Part shown: in pieces, positions 54,698 through 64,000 of the stretch | Layout of the letters: every line of letters starts with the position of its first letter | Position numbering within the stretch: the stretch's first letter is position 1 | NCBI GenBank assembly: GCA_934047225.1 | Contig: OW203997.1 | Span: 3,768,417-3,832,416 of the forward strand | DNA length: 64,000 bases | Direction of reading: 5' to 3' | Source: Ypsolopha sequella | Taxonomy: Eukaryota; Arthropoda; Insecta; Lepidoptera; Ypsolophidae | Notes under the pieces: generated by a model | Told to the model about the DNA's origin: nothing | Seen by the model: the letters and a program-made list of their open reading frames with translations, nothing else | Databases searched by the model: none | Position numbers and translations under genes: made by a program

Positions 54698-55606
54698 ATG
54701 TCAAAACCCGATGTTGACAATGATGGATTTCAATTAGTTTCTTCTAAGCGATTTTCGAAGAAAAAACCAGCTAAAATACCTAGTAGAGACTTTAAAATTC
54801 AAAAAGCCGAACCTCTAGTTGATATAGAAAAGTCCAAGCAGTAAGTTAAATATCTCAACATATAAATTTTGAGGTTATGTTTGGACTTGCGATTTTGACT
54901 ATAACTATGCTTTTTTTCCAGGAGAATATACACTGCTGTTGAAGATTTACGAAGTTCACCTTACTTAGAGAACGTAACAAAATCTGTGAGTAAAGTTTTA
55001 GAGTCCAAACCAGTGGTAGAAATAGTTTGTTTTGGCTTAGGTCACATAGGGGAATGTAATATTTCGCGCTATCAGTTAGGTCTTTTATTGTGCCTAAAAG
55101 ACTTTCTGAAGCCTGCAAAGGTGCTTGTACATGACCCAGTATTTTACAAAGCTGAATGTTGCATCTTAAAGGAATTTGACCTTGAAATCATTGAGCAGAA
55201 CCAAGAAGGCAGTTACATAATTTCTGATGAAGGAGTAACGTTGTTGTTTTTCCCTCATTGTCCAAAACAATTAACTAATAATTTCCTTTGGTCTAACTGG
55301 GGGCCAAAACTACAAAATTGTGTTCTTATCTGCAATAGTTTCACTTCATTGTTTGAAAATCAACCCGATAGAATCATAACTGAAACTGTACCATACATTC
55401 ACAAAATATTCCCTAACGCAACTGAAATTTTAGTGGAAAATAATTTCAAATTCACTGATATTTTTAATGACACTTCAATTCACGTTTTCCCGAAAGATAA
55501 ACTAGACAAATTAGCCCCAGGATTTTGGACTAAAAACAAGAAACCTGAGTATAAAGATACTGAAGAATTCATTACTTCATTGATGATTGAAAAATTGACC
55601 TTGTGA
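54698..55606 (+). CDS. SRRD: SRR1-like protein (SRRD type), two exons, 275 aa
   Basis: Exon 1 is 54698-54840 and exon 2 is 54922-55606; the 81-bp intron has GTAAGT and 'tttttttccag' and the join is in phase. Exon 1 starts MSKPDVDNDGFQLVSSKRFS, rich in Lys and probably disordered. The SRR1 domain follows: VVEIVCFGLGHIGECNISRY, LLLCLKDFL, VLVHDPVF, GVTLLFFPHCPKQLTNNFLW, LICNSF, then the C-terminal HVFPKDKL and APGFW. This order (CxGLGxI.., YDPVF, T.FFMPHC, ILIGNSF) is diagnostic of the SRR1-like family, first known from a plant circadian gene and linked in animals to haem regulation; the biochemical role is unsettled. Length is normal for insect members. FMC1 begins 21 bases after the stop. Confidence 0.9.
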
Positions 55607-55627
55607 TTTGTTGTTTGAAGGTCCAAA

Positions 55628-55954
55628 ATGGCATCAATTAGTACAAAGCCAGTGCTGAAAACATTGAGAAGCTTACTTTCTGAGATAAGGAAGCAAAGTT
55701 CAACAAAAAAGCTGTCAGATAACCAGATGGCTCAGTATGTTTTAAGTCAGTACCGTAAACACCAGACGACAGATCAACAATTATGTAAAGCAAATGATGA
55801 GATGCACTTTAAGGCTAGAACATACTATAGTTACTTGCATGAAAGCAGGAGATACAAGGAAATCAATGCAGAGTTCAAGGGAAAGGGTGAGCGCACTACC
55901 GAAGAAACTGCCAACTTAGTTGGATTTAAAATGCCTCATGATCCAAAACCATAA
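55628..55954 (+). CDS. FMC1: Mitochondrial ATP synthase assembly factor FMC1 homolog, 108 aa
   Basis: FMC1 proteins help assemble the F1 part of mitochondrial ATP synthase, by action with the assembly chaperone Atp12. The frame starts AAAATGG and reads VLKTLRSLLSEIRKQSS, QYVLSQYRKHQTTDQQLC, MHFKARTYYSYLHESRRYKE, then the family's signature end, GKGERTTEETANLVGFKMP, matching GKGERSxEExAxLVGLKLP of animal FMC1. It is a single exon of normal length with a small helical LYR-like fold expected. It follows SRRD by 21 bases with no poly(A) signal or splice acceptor between, so it is probably translated from a shared transcript. Confidence 0.92.
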   Translation: MASISTKPVLKTLRSLLSEIRKQSSTKKLSDNQMAQYVLSQYRKHQTTDQQLCKANDEMHFKARTYYSYLHESRRYKEINAEFKGKGERTTEETANLVGFKMPHDPKP

Positions 55955-56096
55955 ATAGGAGAAATAGCACAATAGAAACATTATATTGGAGTGACATATT
56001 TTTATTTAAAAGTCAACAGGTCCTGTGTAGAAAATAGTAAATACAAATACACAATAACATGTAGTATTTAATAGTAAATGTAATTGTTTTGTTGTA

Positions 56097-56127
56097 AATA
56101 AAGGCTGTATAACAGTACTTAAATAAA
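56097..56127 (+). terminator. Two poly(A) signals after FMC1
   Basis: AATAAA at 56097-56102 and at 56122-56127, about 145 and 170 bases after the FMC1 stop. These are the first such signals after the SRRD start that could end a joint SRRD-FMC1 message. Confidence 0.75.
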
Positions 56128-56203
56128 GTATTTCTTTTATTTTGTTTTACTTATATTAAATTATTATTGACCTATCACTTTTACAAACTCATTCATACAT
56201 GTA

Positions 56204-56314
56204 CAGTGGAGACCGCATCAGGTAAGACACATTGGACTTTGTACCTATCTTATATTCTTCCCTGTAGGGGCTAATGTCGTACTGCAAGTGTATAGCTTGA
56301 TGTGGTCTCCACTG
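56204..56314. mobile_element. Tc1/mariner-like MITE O, copy 2
   Basis: 111 bp, TA on each side, ends CAGTGGAGACC and GGTCTCCACTG. Only a few positions differ from O1 at 15958-16068. Confidence 0.9.
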
Positions 56315-57083
56315 TACGTGTAAATTACAACATGCCTAATACATTATATGGCAATCAATGACTGATTTAACCTGTATGCTCGACAACATACCCATTGGTT
56401 AAGTAATTCGAGCATAAGGGTTAACGACTTCTTAAGGAAACTTACCAGAAACTTAAAACTTACATAGATATATGATTTAATATGAACAGCTACTTACGAT
56501 AATTATCGCCTCGACAGTTTATATTTAATGATGAATCTGAACCACAAGTCTTTCAGTATTTTAATACGAAATTATCTGTGATACGACATACGTTTTGAAA
56601 AATGAGGTTTTGAAAGTTTTGTTAGTTACAAAAAGAAAATACATATAGTTCTGAAAAAAATACATGTTTTACAGAAGACAAAGCCAAAAAAAAAGTGGTA
56701 GGGAAAAAATGCAAGTGAAAGCCGTTTTTCCTTGTTTTGTCGTATCAATGTTTATGTTTAAAGATATAAAACCCATTATTTAAAAGAGCAATGCGTTTTT
56801 TTTAATTTGTTTAATAATATTTTTAATATTGATTAATTATCCAATCTCTTCTTGATTCACCGCACTACTCGCACTTTATCAGATATTTTTATCTCTTTCT
56901 TTACACAAAAGACCAACTGCGCCTTAATTAAAAATTACATACAAACCTATATATGCTTACAGGCTCTATTAATTCCTTATCTAGGTAATACGTCCATGCG
57001 TACAAATAATTCTCATTAGGCACTTATCAACCTTGGATCGAGCTGATGAATCGTAGCTTTCTATTGCTTCTTATCAATTACGT
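56315..57083. other. Unassigned intergenic sequence
   Basis: AT-rich; nothing recognised. Confidence 0.5.
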
Positions 57084-57200
57084 ACAACCCGGCCGAGTTA
57101 ACTTGGCACCCCGCTTTCCTTGTCCTTGCTGCGATCGCTCATACTACAGGATATATTTTTCTCTCGCTCCCCAAGTGCCAAGTTAACTCGGCCGGGTTGT
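57084..57200. mobile_element. 117-bp MITE with perfect 25-bp terminal inverted repeats
   Basis: 'acaacccggccgagttaact' plus 'tggca' at 57084-57108 is exactly inverted at 57176-57200. No other copy in the window. Confidence 0.85.
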
Positions 57201-57477
57201 TCAATACTTAAAATGACCCGCGCTGCGTGAAGGTATACATTGGAGCAATATAAAACCTACGCCTCGAAAGTATCGCCGTGGCGGCATTGCATATCAAGAA
57301 TACATTTGCTCTCCTTCTTTCTATACTGGGTTTAAATGGACATGTATCTTTAAATGAAACCACTTACTCTACTGATTATACAGAACAAATTTCCGAAAGA
57401 ATAATTCTCGTACAAATATAAAAATATTTTCTCCTTTTAACTAAATTTAAATACCTATCTTTGTAAATTATGTTGTA
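57201..57477. other. Unassigned intergenic sequence
   Basis: Nothing recognised. Confidence 0.5.
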
Positions 57478-57990
57478 CTAGCGACCCGCCCCGGCTTCGC
57501 ACGGGTGCAATGCTGATACTAAATATATTACAGTATTTAAGGTACTTAATTGGATAAGTATTAATGCTGTATTGCTTAAAATCGCTTCGTAAATAAGCCA
57601 TTATTTCTCGTAAAAAGTAAAGGATACAAAATGGTTATTGTAGGTTGTCCCTTAGAGATAGATATATACCATCGCGGATTTTTTGTACACCTTTTTAAGG
57701 TGTACAATACTGTGGTACATTATTTTTATATATCTCGTAGGGTTCAGCCAGCGTTTTGCAATGTAAGCGCAAAAAATGTGTTTATTTACGACATCACATC
57801 AGGAACCTCTAAAATTATCAGTGTTTCTCTACTATATTATGCATGTATTAAAAAAATATATAAACCTTCCTCTTGAATCACTCTATCAATTAAAAAAAAC
57901 CGCATCAAAATCCGTCGCGTAGTTTTAAATATCTAAGCATACATATGGACAGACAGACAGCGGGAAGCGACTTTTTTATACTATGTAGTG
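57478..57990 (+). repeat. Widespread arthropod interspersed repeat
   Basis: Starts 'ctagcgacccgccccggctt' and ends 'actatgtagtgatagtgat', with 'ccgcatcaaaatccgtcgcg' and 'ggacagacagacagcgggaa' inside. I know this start/end pair as a repeat found in very many arthropod genomes; I cannot assign its class. The 81-codon frame within it (57631-57876) is not a gene. Confidence 0.65.
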
Positions 57991-58123
57991 ATAGTGATGA
58001 GCAGCCCCATCTTTTTTTCAATTGCCCGATTTAGTTTCTTTGAGAAAGTTCAGTACAATCAGTAGAAAATGTAATTTCGTCCACCAACAACCTGCATATC
58101 TTCTTGCAAAAGTAATGTCTAAA

Positions 58124-61100
58124 TTACTGAGTGTATTCTTTCTCAATTAACTTGGCAATGGTCTGGAGTTGCATGTTGCTAGTGCCTTCGTAGATGGTTC
58201 CGATCTTGGCGTCTCGGAAGAATTTCTCTTGGGGGAAGTCGCGCGTGAAGCCTACTCCGCCCATCATGTCGATGCACTTCGAGGTCAGGGTCTGGGCGAT
58301 TTCTGTGAAGATGATCAAAGATTTATAGTGGTGCTCTGTCTAGGTACTCGGGGTCCAAATGGACTTTCGGCTGGTGGGAAAAAACTGTACCTGTGAATAG
58401 GAATCAGGACGTTTATGATCAGATCTAGAGCATCGTGTTTGCCCGAACTCCAAACGAGCACTCTTAGCTGATAACGGCCTTGTTTATTAATATTTGCCAA
58501 AAATTGGAATTTGTGAAACTTATCTCGTACATTAATCTACGACTTCAACCGAAAACATTTACCAAAATCAAATGCACACAAAAGTTACAAGCGATTAAAA
58601 GTCCGGGAGTGTAAACCAGCGCTGCACACTGTATGACAGCGTCAGCAAATGCTGAGTTATTCCCATTTGTCCAAATAAATGCTTTGCTTAAATGTTTATA
58701 TTTTGTGTACGAACTGTTTCTGTGGTCTCCATTCCAATGCCTTACGGCCCCTACGGTTATCACGGCGGCGACAAATATAGCCAGTCTACTGCGACTTCAA
58801 CTTACTGATTCAGCAGGCTATGTCAGTCACCTTCGATCTCTGACGATCTCGTCTTATCCTTACCTGAAGCAAAGTATTTAGCCATAGCGGCCTCCTTGAC
58901 GAACTCCAGCCCGTGTTCCTTCAACCTTGCCGCGTTGTATGTGAGCAGACGAGCCGCTTCCAGTTGGGTTTGCAGCTGCGCCACCTGGTAGCTGATGCCC
59001 TGGTGATGGGAAGGTAATTATATTATTTTTATACAAATAAAACAATACATTTTTGTATTCTAATTATAACTTGATAAACGCATTTTAAGTGATATATATT
59101 TCGGGCCCGGCATCACTCACAATGAAGTAAAAATATTTTTTTGCTTTGTTACATTCATTTGTTTTATCAAGTTCAAACGACTGCAGCTTAACAGGGTTGG
59201 CAGGTGTTGGAATAAGCATACTGTGGACATGTGATAAATCCTACTGTCAAAAAATCGATTATGTCCTTATGTTTGCGACATGTAACCTCTGTACGGAAGA
59301 CAAGAAAAATAGCCTAAGGCCGTAAAATTTTGAAAATAAATCTGGTGTGCCAAAAAAGCGTAGTTTTATGCAGATAATTACTGATCATCACACCAAGAAC
59401 TCCAATACAACCAGAGTTCCTTCCCCTCACCTGGAACTGGTAAATGCTCTTGCCAAACTGCTTCCTATCGAGGGTGTAAGGGATGGTGGCGTCCATGCAG
59501 CCCTGGCAGAGCCCGATCATCTGTGCAGCGATACCAATTCGACCTTCGTTCAGGAAACCTGCCGCGTATTTGTACCTGGAAGAGAAAGTTTGCAGATTAA
59601 GAATAGGGTTGCCATATCAAATTGTTAAAAAATACCGAACAGTTTTAGATTTGTAACAACTGTAAGTTGAATTCTTAGTTAAAAGATTATGACGGATGAT
59701 TTCATGTAAATTATTCAGTCATATATTTTAATATAGTACCGAAAAGTGCCTGGAGAGGTGTATACAATGTCTTTTCTTGGGGAGGTACCAAGTAAACTTC
59801 TACTTAGCGTGAAGCAACACATTTATTTAATTATTACTTATTTTGGAAAACTAGCGACTATTTTAATAAAAATAGTAAAAAAACTTAAATTAACTCTAGC
59901 TAGTCATTTAAAGTTTCCGCAGATAGACTTAGACTAAATAATACTTAATCAAACCATGACAAGTTATAAACAGACTAAAAGGAGGTTAATTACACAAGAA
60001 ATAGCTCTTATTCAAAGAATGGGTTAGTAAGAAGACGTCTCACCGAAGTGATACTGCTATGGAATAAGTCCATAACATTAACATTTTGAGATAAACAATT
60101 AAAAGCTTTACAGGTTCGCCAAATATAAGAATTTTGTTTATAGTTAGTTCTTACTGTAGGCAAGAAGAAAGTTTTATAATGCCTATGATTTCGATCTGGG
60201 GCCAGAAAATTGAGCTTACTCAACAGTTCGGGGCAGTCAATAATGCCTCGTGCTATTTTTAATAATAAGATAAGGTCAGAAATATCACGGCCCTTACGGA
60301 AGTAAGTGGAAGTATGTGCATTTTACGACATGACTGCTCGTCGTATCCATATGAGGTGTATTTTGTACGGTAATTGAGATAGCGCATGAATTTCTTTTCT
60401 TTCTTTTATTTATTATTTTTTACGTACCTACTTTAATTCAAATGTCTGTTATTGAAATTGGAGCAAAAACAAACATTCCATCTTCTTTGAGTCAAATTAT
60501 CTGGCGATTGGATTTCCTGCTAAGTAGCTGAAGTAATTTTGAAAAAGTAAGATCATACAGACATGCAATACAAAGCCAATCAAGTTTAAAATATCATAAA
60601 GAGTGGCCTGGACATACCGTCACAATAATACCTAAAGATTTTTTATTTCTGTGGTGGGGTCGCCGAAAAGACAGACCGGACTCGATGTCTGTCATCTATG
60701 TCCTTTTATATGGGTGCGAAACTTGGAAGGTTATCAATATATTATCTGAAAAACCGCAGGTTATTGTTAATAACTATCTTAGGGAAGAGATATTGGCCCA
60801 ATTTTGAGTTGTGGAAGATGACAAACCAGAAACCCGTTGCTCAAAAAATCAAGGAGCGAAGATGGCGATGGTTAAGACATGAAGACACCTACTCTATGAA
60901 GACCTTCAGACCATATACCAAAAGTGGCCTTGAAATAGAAGCCGTTTGGAGGTTCTTGACGATCAGGATGACCAACTCAGACGTGGAAGAGGTCCGTTTT
61001 AAACAAGGCCGAAGAGAAAAAGATGACATGATCAGAGTTCACGTCGCTGGCTCCATGGCTCCTAATTTACTAACAACTCAGTGTCAATTGTATAGGCAGT

Positions 61101-62146
61101 CTAAATTTCATTTTGCGTTTTTCACTAAAAGGGTCATTGAACATGTTCTGACCACTAACCGAGTCTCCAGTATGAATTTGGCTGTATTAACAAAGGTCAT
61201 CTTATTTTCAATTTACATAGTAGCGTATAATAATATCTTTCAAATAACGAAGTCCGAGTTAAAAACTATCAGATAACGGACTTTTCATTGTATCTCCAAT
61301 ACAAAAAGTGTTACATCGCTTTTCTGATAATTAATAAACCCGTTGAACGTCAGTCGTTCGGTACAAAGTGCACAACTTAACTTGGTATTTCTTGTTAAAA
61401 AGTTAAAAGTGAAAAAGATATTGGTCTGTGGCAATTCACGCCATATAACAGTCCATCCATCCATCGCCCCTTATTCGTCCACTCCTGGACATAGGCCTCC
61501 CCCATATTACGCCACTCTTGGCGGTCCTCAGTCATTCTCATCCATCCGCCACCCGCGGACAGACATGCATGGAATAGCGTAGTGTCGGCCACAGACTCCG
61601 CGGTGGAGTAGAAGGACTGGAGAGAGAGACTGACTCGATACGATGACAATCTCTGGATGACGCACACTACAACCGTTCTGTCTATTGATTGATTGATAAA
61701 TTATTAGGTGGGACTCAAAGCGGACACTATAATGTGCCCTGGCGCAGATCTTGTACGTTCGTTTCTATGGAAGTTTATTGTGCGTGCGGATATTAGTTAC
61801 TTCCTCTGCCGGATTGGAACCCGCGTCCATCAGATTAGTTGGGTTTTGATCAAAGTTTTGACCCAGTCAAACCCAGTTTTGATCTTTATTACCTTTCCGC
61901 ACTGTTTATCAAACTAACTTCCTGACGATGTCCTAAACATTCAAAAGAGATACGAGAAACTAGGACATTCCTGAACCCTTACCCTTTCCCATATTCTCCC
62001 AGGATGTTTTCCTCTGGCACCCTGACGTTGTCGAAGTGCACCATGCAGGTGCCAGACGCTTTGATGCCAAGCTTGTTCTCTGGCTTGGCGACGCTGAGGC
62101 CGGGGGTTTCCCGATCCACGATGAAGCATGTGATGCCTTTGTATCC
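58124..62146 (-). CDS. ACADSB: Short/branched-chain acyl-CoA dehydrogenase (ACADSB type), last four exons (partial)
   Basis: Mitochondrial flavoenzyme oxidising short branched-chain acyl-CoAs (2-methylbutyryl-CoA, isoleucine breakdown) and passing electrons to ETF. Exons, 5' to 3': 62146-61983 ([20 protein letters not shown]), 59575-59431 ([31 protein letters not shown]), 58999-58864 ([30 protein letters not shown]) and 58302-58124 ([38 protein letters not shown], stop). All junctions have AG/GT and consistent phases (0, 2, 0, 1). The catalytic base is the glutamate of IYEGTSN. About 207 residues are visible, roughly the C-terminal half of a ~420-residue enzyme; the N-terminal exons lie beyond 64000 or were not recognised. 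Introns are loaded with retroelement fragments. The ACADSB subtype rests on alignment from memory; ACADS is the main alternative. Confidence 0.9.
58725..58862 (-). repeat. RTE LINE fragment in an ACADSB intron
   Basis: 'gtggtctccattccaatgcc' and 'ggctatgtcagtcaccttcg' match 11600-11730. It ends only 2 bp from the exon at 58864. Confidence 0.8.
59085..59140 (-). repeat. Copy of the PLE hammerhead-like 3' region in an ACADSB intron
   Basis: The minus strand reads 'ttcattgtgagtgatgccgg' then 'gcccgaaatatatatcac', matching 25879-25925 but with about nine bases missing from stem II and GTGATG in place of CTGATG; it is probably inactive. Confidence 0.7.
60005..60310 (-). pseudogene. LINE C-terminal fragment (I/Jockey type) in an ACADSB intron
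   Basis: The minus-strand frame reads [20 protein letters not shown] and then [18 protein letters not shown] and [16 protein letters not shown], the usual end of I/Jockey-type LINE ORF2 (xIDCPxLLSxI..., FxLPxHRTNYGxN). Only the tail is present. Confidence 0.65.
60640..60990 (+). pseudogene. LINE reverse-transcriptase C-terminal fragment in an ACADSB intron
   Basis: Two frames together give [11 protein letters not shown], then [20 protein letters not shown] and [11 protein letters not shown], the post-RT motif shared by several LINE clades (YGCExW.., WPxxISNxELWxxTxQxP, RRWxWxGH). Frameshifts and a degraded tail show it is dead. Confidence 0.65.
61450..61565 (-). repeat. RTE LINE 3' fragment in an ACADSB intron
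   Basis: The minus-strand frame reads [20 protein letters not shown] and AYVQEWTN, matching the end of the RTE fragment at 11353-11500. Confidence 0.8.
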
Positions 62147-62693
62147 CTGCAACATTGACATTAATCTAGAGTTGCATAATCGTGGAACTTTATGTCTGTT
62201 TTCCCTAATCTTAGCCGATGCCTATGGCAAAAACACGTTTCACGAAGAAGCTTATGAATGACTAACGAAACTCTTTGCTAAGCAAAATTAGGTTGCTACC
62301 GTTACCTAACGTAGGTAATACCTATAGACTTATTCTCCGTTAGTGAAAACGGTCAATTAGAATTTTATTGACGATGTCACTTCAAATTTAAACGGAATTT
62401 CGAGGATGGGATGGCATGAATCTATAGGTACATTTATTTATTTATTTCCTGGAAAAGATGCAGAAGTAAATTACACAAAGACACATGTTAAATAAAATTA
62501 TAAGTTAAAGTTTAATTAAATTTACTTCCTCTACGCTTTCCTCAAATACATTATCTTTGTAGGAACTAATTGGTGACATTTCTGAATAAAATAATAATGA
62601 ACAATGTTAACGCTCAGTGCGCCACCTAGTGAAAAAAAGTTTGTGAAAGTTTTGTGATTGATTTGATTATGATTACATGAAAAACGTATATTG
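62147..62693. other. ACADSB upstream intron, unassigned
   Basis: No further ACADSB exon was recognised between 62147 and the window end, so this is read as intron. Confidence 0.5.
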
Positions 62694-62852
62694 GTATCGA
62701 TTCGGGATAACACGTCTTAACTTATTTGACAGGACTAACCTTATTTTAAGCGTCCTGTCTTTTTCTTTCTTTATCGAAAAGACAAGGACAGAACGCTTAA
62801 ATTAAGTTTAGTCCTGTCAAATAAGTTAAGATGTGCTTCACCGAATCGGTAT
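62694..62852. repeat. 159-bp near-perfect hairpin
   Basis: 'tatcgattcgggataacac' to 'gtcctgtctttttc' pairs with 'gaaaagacaaggacag' to 'gtgcttcaccgaatcggtat'; the arms are about 72 bp with a loop of about 10. It contains 'cttatttgacaggactaa' on one side and its exact inverse on the other. It is probably a MITE; if transcribed with the ACADSB pre-mRNA it would form a long hairpin. Confidence 0.85.
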
Positions 62853-63276
62853 CATTGTCACGACATATAGCCCCTAAGGTGTGTCAGAGGTTTCCATGTG
62901 TATTCTTTCACTGACTGGAACAGTCAATTAGGAATCAGTTTTTCGAGTTTTTCACAAGTTACAAACTCTTTGTTATTTATTATTTGCACAAGCAACCTTA
63001 TCAAAATGGTGGGTCAACATTTAAATACCAACATACGAATAATAACAATGATTGCATCATTTTATTTGAATAAACTGATAAGGTCCAACTTTTAGTTCGT
63101 AGATAAGGTCCTTTACGTAACCAACTTTACTTCATTATTGATATTATGAACATAAATTACGTTCATGATTGATATATAATTTGCCGCAGAAATAATTAAA
63201 TATTTATAAACTGAGAAATGTTAGGAACGACACAGAAAAGGGTTCCGTGCCCAATGGGTAAAAAGGGACCATTATG
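62853..63276. other. Unassigned, probably ACADSB intron
   Basis: Nothing recognised. Confidence 0.45.
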
Positions 63277-63280
63277 TTAA

Positions 63281-63696
63281 GGCGATATGCGAAAAAAATA
63301 CGGGTGTTTCTTTTCTGTGTGTTTCATGAAATAAACGGAAAATTTTATTAAATTTCTGGTATATGCATTTTGACTATATAATCTAGGGTTTTGAAATTGG
63401 AAAACATGTTTGGATAAATTTTCCTCGATAGAAATAATTGTTGAAATGAGGTCTTCAAAGACACTTTTTCTCCTTGTTTGACCAATAAGAACCATATACA
63501 GAACTCAAACATATTTTATTAGGTGTGTTTCAACAATATCTAGAGATTTTATATTTGAAATTTTGCTACCTATTTTAGTTTTTTTAATAAAAATATAAAA
63601 CTAACTTTTTTCCCTTTTGCCCTGAATCCGCCCCTCTCGTACTGCGCGATTTTTCGCTTGGAGTGACAGTGACAAAAATAAAATTCGCATAGCCTC
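63281..63696 (+). mobile_element. TTAA-flanked MITE L, copy 2
   Basis: Perfect TTAA at 63277-63280 and 63697-63700; ends GGCGATATGCG and CGCATAGCCTC. 416 bp, no ORF, closely matching L1. Confidence 0.9.
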
Positions 63697-63700
63697 TTAA

Positions 63701-63886
63701 GACTTCGTCCGCCAGTCCGTCCGTTTGCAGTATGTCACAGCTTTTTAAGAGCCCGGCGGAGAATGCATATAGTTCATACAAACTAAAAACCAAAATATTA
63801 AGAATTTATAATTTATTAAACTTTTTTTTTCTTATATTTCATGTTTAAATCAGTGTTCTTATAAAAGTAGTTTATATATATATATA
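63701..63886. other. Unassigned sequence
   Basis: Short AT-rich stretch ending in a tatata tract that precedes K3. Confidence 0.5.
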
Positions 63887-64000
63887 CAAGTGACTTTTTG
63901 ATCATCGTCCAAATTCATACTGGTGACTTGGTAAGTGATCAGTATCATGGATCAATAACAATTTTGGTGAAATTCGTAAAATGAAATTTCGACTCCCCAT
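63887..64000. mobile_element. Palindromic MITE K, copy 3 (cut by window end)
   Basis: 'caagtgactttttgatcat' and 'gtccaaattcatactggtga' match the left half of K1 and K2. The right half lies outside the window. Confidence 0.85.

Noticed and set aside
57631..57876. 81-residue frame near 57.7 kb
   Set aside because: Lies wholly inside a widespread interspersed repeat.

Overview
The window is AT-rich eukaryotic nuclear DNA with spliced genes, GT..AG introns, AATAAA poly(A) signals and a very heavy load of transposable elements. The retroelement flavour points to an insect, most likely a moth or butterfly (Lepidoptera). The evidence is an RTE-type LINE with a WRPRTAKRSVGHPRACWTDD tail, a Jockey-superfamily LINE with a (GATTT)n tail, Penelope-like elements, elements sitting in (TAA)n tracts, and the 'aagtgcgagtcggactcgcg' interspersed repeat. 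The order-level call is inference; no database was searched.

Host genes lie at the right-hand end. At 53.3-53.7 kb is a possible small spliced gene for a 65-residue protein. At 54.7-56.0 kb a two-exon SRR1-like (SRRD-type) gene is followed after only 21 bases by an intact FMC1-type gene (ATP synthase assembly), with no poly(A) signal between them; this looks like one dicistronic transcript. At 58.1-62.1 kb, on the minus strand, are the last four coding exons of a short/branched-chain acyl-CoA dehydrogenase (ACADSB-type); its 5' exons lie beyond the window. Two weaker first-exon candidates, both minus strand, are at 23.55 kb and 38.5 kb.

The other ~53 kb is almost entirely repeats. 1-318: 53-bp minisatellite. 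2.4-3.6 kb: broken spliced repetitive gene. 4.9-6.7 kb: large foldback with a second element inserted exactly at its central TTAA. 9.4-11 kb: TTAA-flanked (piggyBac-like) MITEs. 11.3-13.4 kb: RTE fragment duplicated as an inverted repeat. 14.0-16.6 kb and 19.9-20.3 kb: a ~400-bp composite repeat (family D) with a cruciform head. 24.8-30.65 kb: two Penelope-like lineages, the first with a hammerhead-ribozyme-like 3' region, the second an intact 835-residue RT + GIY-YIG ORF in a tandem-plus-inverted composite bounded by a 12-bp target duplication. 35.6-36.1 kb: 43-bp minisatellite. 36.5-36.9 kb: isolated CpG-rich block. 40.5-45.15 kb: D copy split by an apparently intact two-ORF LINE. 48.0-50.6 kb: serial elements in (TAA)n tracts.

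The window preserves a layered insertion history. MITE K sits in MITE J, F in D, J4 in repeat M (the empty site is visible elsewhere in the window), the LINE in D, and S plus D in element N. No CRISPR array, rRNA gene, confident tRNA gene or bacterial-type operon was seen.
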